5,591 nt of DNA from Caldifarciminota bacterium (GCA_025061975.1 JANXBB010000145.1:1-5591), one strand, 5' to 3'; counted from the stretch's first letter, positions 1 to 5,591 are shown. Translations and numbers: made by a program. The notes: a model not told the origin generated them from the letters alone.

Positions 1-94
1 TTTCGATATCTTCATAATTTGTAATCTGCGCAGTAAAAAGAATTCCCCCGAGACTTATAGAGCTTGTTATACATAAAATAATTACAGCTTTCAT
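1..94 (-). CDS. N-terminus of an exported protein, cut by the window edge
   Basis: An ATG at 94-92 opens a frame that stays open for 31 codons to the left edge. The peptide starts MKAVIILC, continues through a hydrophobic stretch and reaches LFTAQITNYEDIE. This is the shape of a Sec signal peptide: one lysine, about 16 apolar or small residues, and a possible signal peptidase I site after FTA. The start lies 7 bp downstream of the propeller gene's stop codon on the same strand, so the two are probably co-transcribed and both products leave the cytoplasm. No good Shine-Dalgarno precedes the ATG (the upstream bases are AT-only apart from AAGT), so translation may depend on coupling to the upstream gene. 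The function cannot be told from 31 residues, and the reading could still be chance. Confidence 0.5.
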   Translation of the reverse strand, partial: MKAVIILCITSSISLGGILFTAQITNYEDIE

Positions 95-101
95 ACTTAT
101 A

Positions 102-1835
102 TTAATTAATGATTAGTAATTTATAAGTCAATCCTTCCGCATAAAGCCAATATATTCCTTGAGGGATTTGTGATGGTATTGAAAATCTGTAATCTCCTTG
201 AGCAAGATAACCCTGATAGAGTTTTGCAGTGAGGCGGCCGGTATGGTCATAAAGCTTTAGTGTCAGATTTTTAGCTTTATTAAGCGAAATTTCAATTATG
301 CGATTTCCAAACAATGTTTTTAAAATTATTTCATTAGCACGGAGTTTATTTGAATTTTCTGAAATTCCTGGGGTTTGTAAGATATAATGCCCAGTTCTTG
401 CCATATTGAAATGATAGGTTGGCCATTCGCAGCTTAATTGGTTATAAGGTACCCCGGCTTCCCAAATTGATACTTCCATAATTGAACCGATTGCTGAAAC
501 CGCAATAATGTCAAGCGAGTCATCACCGTCAACATCGCATACCGTAGCCCCATTAAGATAAGTAAAACCGTAAGTTCTTAGGGGCCAATTAATAACCGGC
601 GTACCATCATGGTGACAGGCATGTAAAAACCCTAAACTATCAGTTGATGTTACTTTGTTGCTACTAAAAATAATCTCCATATCATCATCGCCGTCAAGGT
701 CGCATACTGCAATATTTCCTTCGGCAGCTTCGCCGTTTGAAGAAATATAGGGAAAACCTGAAAGTACTGTGCCATTATCATCAAAAGCATATAAAGCATC
801 GCAAGTTCCACTAACAACCCCTGAAACTCCACAAATAATTTTAAGGTCACGATTTCGATAAAGATCTACTACAGTTGGTGGGCAATAAGTCCAACGGCTA
901 AAATTGTAAGGCCAGCCCGAAACTATCACGCCATTATATCGAAACACATAAACTCCACCACCGTTTTGATGGGCAGCAACTATTATTTCTAATGTATCAT
1001 CGCCATTAAGATCAGCTAAAACTGGTGATTGATAAGAAAAACTTCTGCCTCCAGGATTTACTTGAGGCCAACCTGGAAGTATTGTGCCATCGGGTCGAAA
1101 GACATAAATTGAAGAATAGGAACAATAAACAATCTCTTTTATCCCATCGCAGTTAATATCACCAACTGCCGGAGTTACCGCAGGCACATGATTAAGTGAG
1201 CAGCTTCTTATTACCGATCCGTTATATTTAAGGATAAAGAGATGGCCAATGGGATAATTACGTTCCGCGACAATTATTTCTAATGTGTCGTCATTATTAA
1301 TATCAGCAAGGCACGGGCTACATGCAAAATTGCCGTTGTGAGGGCCGCTAAAAGGCCAACCGGGTTTTATAGTACCATTTTCTGCAAAAAGATAAACCTT
1401 ACCACCACTTGTAAGTCCGCGAGTAACAATACAAATTTCATAGTTACCATCTAAATCAACATCAGCGACTGCCGGAGCTTCTTGACAGGGATTGTTAACT
1501 GATTGGGGCCAACCCGGATATAATGTGCCGTCATACTTCCAAACATATACTTGATTAGCAGTTGAGCCCCGAATAACTTCTAATTTCCCATCATTATCAA
1601 AATCAGCAACTGCCACACCTCGCACCGGACTAAACTGTGTTCCACTTAAAACCCGTACCGGCCAACCCGGAAGATATGGCAGATTATTAGAATTACTAAC
1701 CGATGTTTTTACACTTAAAGTTTCTAATTGATTTTCGAGGTAAATCTCACTTGCAATATCAGTTGATTTAATAACTAATAGATCCGGCGCTAAAAGCTCA
1801 CAAAAAATAAAAAGACAAATTCCCAGTTTTTTCAT
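102..1835 (-). CDS. Secreted FG-GAP/VCBS beta-propeller protein with type IX secretion-like C-terminal domain
   Basis: This 577-residue protein is predicted to be exported. It begins MKKLGICLFIF, a short basic and hydrophobic signal-like segment (about 1-22), though the cleavage site is not clear. Eight blade repeats carry the calcium-binding-type loop D-x-(D/N)-x-D-(G/D)-x-x-(E/D)-(I/V) at about residues 78, 125, 178, 226, 275, 324, 379 and 434, spaced 47-55 residues. The sixth (DLYRNRDLKI) has lost most acidic ligands. Most blades are joined by a PGWP-type motif (56-59, 107-110, 158-161, 254-257; weaker SGWP, SGFP and INWP later). Residues from about 500 resemble the type A C-terminal sorting domain of type IX secretion cargo (LTLKLYDHTGRL, then QGIYWLYAEG and a final KLLIIN). 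The frame is open further upstream to 2093, but that part overlaps the divergent PDZ gene; the GGAGG before 1835 fixes the start. Ligand and role are unknown; adhesion or surface display is inferred from the fold. Confidence 0.9.
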   Translation of the reverse strand: MKKLGICLFIFCELLAPDLLVIKSTDIASEIYLENQLETLSVKTSVSNSNNLPYLPGWPVRVLSGTQFSPVRGVAVADFDNDGKLEVIRGSTANQVYVWKYDGTLYPGWPQSVNNPCQEAPAVADVDLDGNYEICIVTRGLTSGGKVYLFAENGTIKPGWPFSGPHNGNFACSPCLADINNDDTLEIIVAERNYPIGHLFILKYNGSVIRSCSLNHVPAVTPAVGDINCDGIKEIVYCSYSSIYVFRPDGTILPGWPQVNPGGRSFSYQSPVLADLNGDDTLEIIVAAHQNGGGVYVFRYNGVIVSGWPYNFSRWTYCPPTVVDLYRNRDLKIICGVSGVVSGTCDALYAFDDNGTVLSGFPYISSNGEAAEGNIAVCDLDGDDDMEIIFSSNKVTSTDSLGFLHACHHDGTPVINWPLRTYGFTYLNGATVCDVDGDDSLDIIAVSAIGSIMEVSIWEAGVPYNQLSCEWPTYHFNMARTGHYILQTPGISENSNKLRANEIILKTLFGNRIIEISLNKAKNLTLKLYDHTGRLTAKLYQGYLAQGDYRFSIPSQIPQGIYWLYAEGLTYKLLIIN

Positions 1836-1839
1836 CTGC

Positions 1840-1844
1840 CCTCC
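1840..1844 (-). promoter_or_regulatory. Shine-Dalgarno that fixes the propeller gene start
   Basis: Read on the minus strand, GGAGG lies 4 bases before the ATG at 1835-1833 (GGAGGGCAGATG). It is the only strong ribosome binding site in front of any candidate start in this frame, so it rejects the longer in-frame start at 2093. The spacing is slightly short if GGAGG alone is counted, but normal for a site that also uses the following G. Confidence 0.75.
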
Positions 1845-1851
1845 ATTATTA

Positions 1852-1879
1852 ACAATAGTAATGTTGTGAGAATTGTCAA
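1852..1879 (-). promoter_or_regulatory. Sigma-70-type promoter for the propeller gene
   Basis: On the minus strand a perfect -35 hexamer TTGACA (1879-1874) is followed after 16 bp by TATTGT (1857-1852), which matches four of six -10 consensus bases including the conserved first two and last. Transcription would start near 1846-1845, only a few bases before the GGAGG, giving a very short leader. It lies back to back with the PDZ gene promoter, with 27 bp between the two -35 boxes, so both genes could respond to the same bound regulator. The -10 is weak and the start site is inferred. Confidence 0.5.
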
Positions 1880-1906
1880 GAGATTTAAACTGTAAATAAT
1901 AATCTA

Positions 1907-1935
1907 TTGACAAATCGTTAAGGTTCGCATATATT
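1907..1935 (+). promoter_or_regulatory. Sigma-70-type promoter for the PDZ protein gene
   Basis: TTGACA (1907-1912), a 17-bp spacer and TATATT (1930-1935) give a perfect -35, ideal spacing and a 5/6 -10. The predicted start is about 1942-1943, leaving a leader of some 23 bases that contains the Shine-Dalgarno. It should drive the PDZ gene and the small membrane protein gene behind it. The promoter diverges from the one serving the propeller gene. Confidence 0.75.
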
Positions 1936-1952
1936 AATAGAACATAACCTTT

Positions 1953-1960
1953 AAAGGAGG
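1953..1960 (+). promoter_or_regulatory. Strong Shine-Dalgarno of the PDZ protein gene
   Basis: AAAGGAGG ends 5 bases before the ATG at 1966. It is a near-perfect anti-16S match at a normal distance and settles the start codon. Confidence 0.85.
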
Positions 1961-1965
1961 AGTTT

Positions 1966-3060
1966 ATGAAAAATATTATAAAAATAGTTTTAGTAACGTT
2001 AATTTTTGTAGTAAGTAATGCTTTAGCCCAAAGCTGTCCGAGTTGCCCAAGTAAAACGATATGCGAAGAAGAAAAAGAGCTGAAACATGGCAAAGAAAAA
2101 ATTGTTGAGAAAAAAATCTTTGTAGCTCCGGAATTCGAAGATCGGGGCTTTTTAGGAGTGATAACCGAAGAGTCGGAAAAAGGCCTTCAGATTATAGAAG
2201 TTGTTCCAGAAAGTCCTGCAGAAATTGCCGGACTTAAGCCCGGAGATGTTGTTTTAGAGATTAACGGCAAAAAAACTACAACTCCTGAAGAATTAAGAAA
2301 AATTATTGGGCAATTTCGACCCGGTGAAGAAGTGGAATTTAAAGTGCTTAAGGAAGGCGAAGAAAAGCTTATAAAAATTAAATTAGCTCCGATGCCTAAA
2401 TCTCCCAAGCGCATGGTTCGTAAAGAAATGCCGTTTGAAACTCAAGGGGGTGCAGGATATTTTGGACCGGGCTTGGGGTTTATTAACTACCGCGAACTTA
2501 ACAATTTATTTGCTCTTAATTTCATTCCTAATTTGAAGCGCAATCATTTTATGTTTGGCGGGGGAGGTTATGCTCAGATTAACCGAATAAGAATCGGAGG
2601 TTATGGTGTTGGAGGTGTTCAAAGCGTCAATAACGATCAATTAAATATTGAAGCTGGGCTGGGAATTGGTGTTTTTGAGCTTGGATATTCGGTAGTTTAT
2701 ACTAAAGGCTTGTTGTTGACACCTTATTTAGGAATTGGAGGCGGGGGAATTAGTCTTAAAATAACTCCGCTGGGCAATCGGCCAGCAAGATTAGACGATA
2801 TTTTAGGGCTCAATGCTAATTTCGGCGTAAGTAAAGTTTCAAAAGGCGGATTGATCTTGCTACCGGGAATAAGTCTTGATATTCCATTAATATTTACCGG
2901 CTTATCCTTTAAAGCTGGTTATTTATATTCGCCCCTATCCGGCTCATGGGAACATGAAGATTATGGTCAAATTGCCGGACCAGATTTTAATCTTCAAGGA
3001 ATTTACACATCACTTAATGTTTTATTTGGTGGGTTTGAACGGCCCCGACGCAAAAAGTGA
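1966..3060 (+). CDS. Exported PDZ-domain protein with predicted outer-membrane beta-barrel half
   Basis: This 364-residue envelope protein has three parts. Residues 1-21 are a Sec signal peptide (MKNIIKIVLV..., ending NALA before Q22). The mature N-terminus is short and Cys-bearing (C24, C27 in a CPSC motif, C33), followed by a charged Glu/Lys linker to about 50. Residues about 60-143 form a PDZ domain: the carboxylate-binding loop GFLGV (61-65), the ESPAEIAGLKPGDVV core (82-96), then the usual strand-helix-strand ending KIKLAPM. PDZ domains of this type bind C-terminal peptides, as in HtrA-family proteases, but no protease domain is present. Residues about 163-354 are Gly-rich with alternating polar and apolar strands (GGGGYAQINRIRIGGYG, LTPYLGIGGGGISLKI), as in small outer-membrane barrels. 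The barrel assignment is inference; the lipobox is not canonical, so this is probably not a lipoprotein. The stop overlaps the start of the next gene. Confidence 0.9.
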   Translation: MKNIIKIVLVTLIFVVSNALAQSCPSCPSKTICEEEKELKHGKEKIVEKKIFVAPEFEDRGFLGVITEESEKGLQIIEVVPESPAEIAGLKPGDVVLEINGKKTTTPEELRKIIGQFRPGEEVEFKVLKEGEEKLIKIKLAPMPKSPKRMVRKEMPFETQGGAGYFGPGLGFINYRELNNLFALNFIPNLKRNHFMFGGGGYAQINRIRIGGYGVGGVQSVNNDQLNIEAGLGIGVFELGYSVVYTKGLLLTPYLGIGGGGISLKITPLGNRPARLDDILGLNANFGVSKVSKGGLILLPGISLDIPLIFTGLSFKAGYLYSPLSGSWEHEDYGQIAGPDFNLQGIYTSLNVLFGGFERPRRKK

Positions 3061-3365
3061 ATTATAAAAATATGAAGAAGTCAACACTTACAAAAATAGT
3101 CATTGGAGCAATTTTCGCAGGGATTGTTGGATTTGTTGTTTCACTCCTTGTGATAAAACTTTTATGGTCGTGGATTGTGCCGGAGCTTTTTCCTAAAGCG
3201 GTTGAAGATGGTTTGATTGTGCGGAGTCTTTCCTGGCTTGGTGCATTAAAAGTTGCGATTATTATTGGTATTTTTTCTGGGCTAAAAAGTACTTATCGTT
3301 GTCGGTGTGAGTGCAATAAGAATAAAGAGCCGGATTCTAAAAGTAGTTGCTGTAAAGCAAGTTAA
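3057..3365 (+). CDS. Small two-helix membrane protein with Cys-rich tail, unknown function
   Basis: This is a 102-residue protein with two predicted membrane helices, about residues 13-36 (IVIGAIFAGIVGFVVSLLVI) and 58-76 (LSWLGALKVAIIIGIFSG). A conserved-looking amphipathic link sits between them (LLWSWIVPELFPKAVEDGLI). The tail is polar and carries five cysteines (C82, C84, C86, C98, C99), which could bind metal or form disulfides depending on topology. The GTG start at 3057 overlaps the PDZ gene stop as GTGA, a common sign of coupled translation. An ATG at 3072 (MKKSTLTKIV) is an equally good alternative, 11 bp past the stop; neither has a Shine-Dalgarno. It is almost certainly in one operon with the PDZ protein, so an envelope role is likely. 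I do not recognise a named family with confidence. Confidence 0.75.
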   Translation: MNYKNMKKSTLTKIVIGAIFAGIVGFVVSLLVIKLLWSWIVPELFPKAVEDGLIVRSLSWLGALKVAIIIGIFSGLKSTYRCRCECNKNKEPDSKSSCCKAS

Positions 3366-3463
3366 CAGCTAAAGCGTAAATTTTTTATCCCAAAGCGCAA
3401 TTTTCAGCATCTTTATTTTATGAAAGGCAAAACTATGGATATATTAGGAGTATTAATTAAAAT

Positions 3464-3687
3464 AAGGAGGATAACTAATCAGAAAGTCCGAAGACAATGT
3501 CTATAAAAGAATAAAAAAGCAAAGCTAACCCCTATACGGTCCGGGGGATATCACACACGAACTTAAAGAGATTGTTTTTCTGTTTATAAAGCTTGTAGTT
3601 TCTAATTTAGTTTTAGTGCTAATAAAGCCGGAGATTTTGCGCAAAACCAAAAAAGATCTAACAGCGGATATGTTCAATAATCCTTAA
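3464..3687 (+). pseudogene. Possible decayed small gene with intact Shine-Dalgarno but no start codon
   Basis: AAGGAGG (3464-3470) stands 7 bases before an ATC at 3478, exactly where a start codon is expected. From that ATC the frame reads IRKSEDNVYKRIKKQS, a TAA at 3526-3528, then 52 more codons in the same frame (PLYGPGDITHELKEI, a hydrophobic run FLFIKLVVSNLVLVLI, then KPEILRKTKKDL) to a TAA at 3685-3687. A basic and acidic N-terminal part followed by one membrane-like helix would make a plausible protein of about 68 residues. The reading requires an ATG-to-ATC change plus one nonsense change. No family was recognised, and the open run may be chance. The same bases contain the RNase P-like GAAAGTCCG, so the two readings compete. 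Confidence 0.25.
3635..3646. repeat. Perfect 12-bp palindrome TTTTGCGCAAAA
   Basis: The 12 bases TTTTGCGCAAAA equal their own reverse complement. This could be a dimeric regulator site or an RNA hairpin core, but there is no promoter beside it and no second copy in the window. Confidence 0.4.
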
Positions 3688-3851
3688 ACCGACAATTAAA
3701 GGGATCTAAAGCACAAACAACTGACGATTTAATCAGAACGAAATAGCCTTATTTACTTTAATGGAAAAAGGGAAAATATGCTTAAGCTTTGGTGCAAAGG
3801 TGTAAGTAAACCGACCTGAACATTATTTTAGCCTTACGTGTATTAAGAGTA

Positions 3852-3870
3852 AATGTTTTTAGAAAACATT
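3852..3870. repeat. Perfect 8+8 bp inverted repeat with 3-base loop
   Basis: AATGTTTT (3852-3859), loop TAG, and AAAACATT (3863-3870) form a perfect stem. It is AT-rich and followed by AAAAC rather than a run of T, so it is not a rho-independent terminator for forward transcription. Read on the minus strand, the bases after the stem are TACTCTTAAT, which is no terminator either. It may be an operator or part of a structured RNA. Confidence 0.5.
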
Positions 3871-4131
3871 AAAACATAACTGCACTAACTATTCCGAATA
3901 TACCCTAAAATCCGAAGTGTTAGGAAGAGATTTTGAGTAACTAATTGAAATTTGTTGTGCAGAATATCGGCTTAGTTGATAAATTTAAGATAACAAACCC
4001 GTATGATGAGGCAGGTGATGGAATGGGATATTTTATTTTGGAAGAACTGAATTTGGTGTGAGCACTGGTTAAAATATTTAAAATATAACGAGTAAGACAA
4101 ATTAAACCCTTTATATAAATTTTGATCTTTA

Positions 4132-4160
4132 TTGACACAGATTAAATCTCGGTTTATAAT
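4132..4160 (+). promoter_or_regulatory. Perfect consensus sigma-70-type promoter of rtcB
   Basis: TTGACA (4132-4137), exactly 17 bp, then TATAAT (4155-4160): both hexamers match consensus and spacing is optimal. Six bases separate the -10 from the ATG at 4167, so the expected transcription start is the A of the start codon itself. No Shine-Dalgarno lies upstream (TTATAATTTAACT precedes the ATG). This predicts a strong, constitutive-looking promoter producing a leaderless transcript. Confidence 0.85.
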
Positions 4161-4166
4161 TTAACT

Positions 4167-5591
4167 ATGAGTAACGGTTGGCGTGGACCATTAGAAAAGA
4201 TTGACGAGTGTCGCTATAAGATTCCCAAAAGTTATAAAGCTCAAATGCGCGTTGATGGAATTATTTATGTGGATGCACGGTTGATTGATAAAGTTAAAGA
4301 GGATATGGCGCCTGAGCAAGTTGCAAATGTTGCAACAATGCCCGGCATACTTAAAGCTTCAATGGCGATGCCTGATGTTCATTGGGGCTATGGTTTTCCA
4401 ATTGGTGGTGTTGCCGGTTTTGATACCGAAACTGGTGTGATCTCACCTGGGGGCGTCGGTTATGATATTAACTGCGGCGTTCGACTCCTTCGGACCAATT
4501 TGTTTAGAAAAGATATAACCCAAGACATTTTAGAGAAACTAGTTCGTGCCATTTTTCACAATGTGCCATCCGGTGTTGGTTCTCAAGGTAAGATAAGAAT
4601 TTCCGAATCCGAGGTAAAAGAAGTATTAGTGAAAGGAGCCCAATGGGCATACGAAAAAGGTTATGGCACAAAAGAAGATTTAGAATATACTGAAGAGCAT
4701 GGCAGAATGGCCGGAGCTGATCCATCAAAGATTTCACGCCGGGCACTTGAACGTGGTGCACCACAACTCGGCACATTAGGTGCTGGTAATCACTTCTTAG
4801 AGATTCAAGAAGTTGTTGAAATTTATGATGAAGAAGCAGCTAAAGTTTTTCGGTTAGAGAAAGGAATGATTACAGTAATGGTTCATACTGGTTCTCGGGG
4901 ATTAGGTTATCAGATTTGTGATGATAATGTTCGAGATTTAGGTAAAGCGGTGCAAAAATATGGCATCTCACTACCGGATCGTCAATTGGCATGTGCTCCA
5001 ATAACCTCGCCCGAAGGTAAAGCATATTATGCAGCAATGGTTTGTGCCGCCAATTATGCTTGGGCGAATCGTCAATGTATTACTCATTGGGTGCGAGAAG
5101 CATTTAGTCAGGTGCTTGGGAAGTCCCAAGATGAGTTAGGGTTAGAGTTAATTTATGATGTGGCGCATAATATTGCTAAGTTTGAAGAACATATTGTTGA
5201 CGGTCAGAAGAAGTTAGTTTGTGTTCATCGTAAAGGAGCAACCCGGGCATTTCCGCCCGGTCATCCGGCACTACCCGAAAAATATAAAGCCCTGGGTCAG
5301 CCGGTAATTATTCCCGGAGATATGGGGAGTAATTCTTATCTTTTATTAGGTACTAAACAAGCATTCGAAGAAACTTTTGGGTCAACTTGTCATGGTGCCG
5401 GACGGGTTTGGTCAAGAACTAAAGCTCTTGATGAGACACGCAATCGTGATATTGCTCGAGAACTACGTTCTCAAGGAATTTTAGTAATGGCTGCATCCAA
5501 AGAAGTTTTACGCGAAGAGGTCCCGGATGCTTATAAAGATGTTGATATTGTGGTGGATGTTTGCCATAAGGCCGGAATTTCGAAAAAGGTC
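4167..5591 (+). CDS. rtcB: RtcB family RNA ligase, C-terminus beyond the window
   Basis: RtcB joins 2',3'-cyclic phosphate (or 3'-phosphate) RNA ends to 5'-OH ends using GTP and Mn2+, in tRNA splicing or RNA repair in the cytoplasm. The frame is open for 475 codons to the right edge; family members are usually about 480 residues, so roughly ten are missing, including the C-terminal lysine that contacts the nucleotide. Family motifs appear in order: AMPDVHWGYGFPIGG (67-81), GGVGYDINCGVR (95-106) with metal ligands D100 and C103, GAGNHFLE (205-212) with N208 and H209, VHTGSRGLG (239-247) with H240, DVAHN with H334, and STCHGAGR (406-413) with the guanylylated H409. Offsets from the Pyrococcus numbering (D95, C98, H203, H234, H329, H404) are a constant 5-6. 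No intein interrupts the sequence. The ATG at 4167 gives a full N-terminus (LEKIDECRYKIPKSYK). No archease gene is visible. Confidence 0.97.
   Translation, partial: MSNGWRGPLEKIDECRYKIPKSYKAQMRVDGIIYVDARLIDKVKEDMAPEQVANVATMPGILKASMAMPDVHWGYGFPIGGVAGFDTETGVISPGGVGYDINCGVRLLRTNLFRKDITQDILEKLVRAIFHNVPSGVGSQGKIRISESEVKEVLVKGAQWAYEKGYGTKEDLEYTEEHGRMAGADPSKISRRALERGAPQLGTLGAGNHFLEIQEVVEIYDEEAAKVFRLEKGMITVMVHTGSRGLGYQICDDNVRDLGKAVQKYGISLPDRQLACAPITSPEGKAYYAAMVCAANYAWANRQCITHWVREAFSQVLGKSQDELGLELIYDVAHNIAKFEEHIVDGQKKLVCVHRKGATRAFPPGHPALPEKYKALGQPVIIPGDMGSNSYLLLGTKQAFEETFGSTCHGAGRVWSRTKALDETRNRDIARELRSQGILVMAASKEVLREEVPDAYKDVDIVVDVCHKAGISKKV

Larger units (their letters stand above)
3366..4131. other. 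Gene-poor 766-bp stretch with broken frames and several dyads
   Basis: No intact gene with start, ribosome binding site and family resemblance is seen here on either strand. The longest forward open stretches lack proper starts: 3529-3687 (52 codons), 3863-3940 (25 codons, ending SEVLGRDFE) and 3945-4061 (TTG start, 38 codons, containing NPYDEAGDGMGYFILEEL). At this AT content such lengths can occur by chance. The stretch also holds perfect dyads at 3492-3502, 3635-3646, 3787-3799, 3852-3870 and 3890-3900, and a 9-bp direct repeat TAAACCGAC at 3685-3693 and 3807-3815. No rho-independent terminator was found behind the membrane protein gene. Two explanations remain open: remnants of one or more decayed genes, or a diverged structured RNA. 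Confidence 0.6.

Noticed and set aside
650..850. 66-codon minus-strand frame inside the propeller gene
   Set aside because: It lies within the propeller gene in another frame; composition follows the host gene's codons and no family or ribosome binding site is seen.
1836..2093. N-terminal extension of the propeller protein frame up to an in-frame start at 2093
   Set aside because: It would overlap the signal peptide region of the divergent PDZ gene and both promoters, and it has no ribosome binding site. The ATG at 1835 has a strong GGAGG and a signal-like N-terminus.
2187..2414. 75-codon minus-strand frame opposite the PDZ domain
   Set aside because: It is antisense to a clear PDZ coding region; the Ser/Pro-rich translation is typical of an antisense shadow.
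3369..3404. Possible terminator after the small membrane protein gene (AAAGCG, T-run, AAAGCG)
   Set aside because: The two AAAGCG copies are direct, not inverted; at best three base pairs can form, and the T-run lies inside the would-be loop.
3529..3547. CCCC...GGGG hairpin as a terminator or tRNA-like arm
   Set aside because: It has only four pairs around a 10-base loop, no following T-run, and no tRNA cloverleaf or T-loop sequence can be built around it.
3941..4138. 65-codon minus-strand frame in the gene-poor stretch
   Set aside because: It runs antisense to the better-looking forward fragment 3945-4061, its start at 4138 falls in the rtcB promoter, and it has no recognisable domain.
4081..4166. 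Riboswitch or attenuator ahead of rtcB
   Set aside because: The predicted start of transcription is at the ATG, so there is no leader to hold one, and no stable hairpin is visible there.
4504..4776. 90-codon minus-strand frame opposite rtcB
   Set aside because: It lies entirely antisense to the conserved RtcB coding region.

Overview
The window looks like chromosomal DNA from a diderm bacterium of moderate-to-low GC content. Two genes suggest this: a beta-propeller protein with a type IX secretion-type C-terminal domain, and a PDZ protein with a predicted outer-membrane barrel. Together with an RtcB RNA ligase of the archaeal/thermophile type, they fit an uncultured FCB-group lineage such as WOR-3/Stahlbacteria or a relative. 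That placement is inferred from protein style only; there is no rRNA or phylogenetic marker here.

Layout. Bases 1-1835 are read leftward: a 577-residue secreted FG-GAP/VCBS propeller protein, followed 7 bp later by the first 31 codons of another apparently exported protein that runs off the left edge. A 130-bp divergent promoter region (1836-1965) separates these from a rightward pair. The pair is a 364-residue PDZ plus beta-barrel envelope protein and a 102-residue two-helix membrane protein whose GTG start overlaps the upstream stop codon. From 3366 to 4131 there is no convincing intact gene. This stretch holds a strong Shine-Dalgarno sequence facing an ATC instead of a start codon, short broken reading frames, several perfect dyads, and two segments resembling the two strands of RNase P helix P4. 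It is either a decayed gene region or a highly diverged structured RNA; the sequence alone does not settle which.

From 4132 to the right edge is rtcB, driven by a perfect consensus sigma-70-type promoter (TTGACA, 17 bp, TATAAT). Its predicted transcription start coincides with the A of the ATG, so the mRNA is probably leaderless. All catalytic and metal-binding residues of RtcB are present; only about the last ten residues are cut off by the window.

The left two-thirds are therefore about the cell envelope and exported proteins, and the right third is RNA repair or tRNA splicing. No mobile element, CRISPR array, tRNA or rRNA was seen, and no known defence or biosynthetic system is recognisable.
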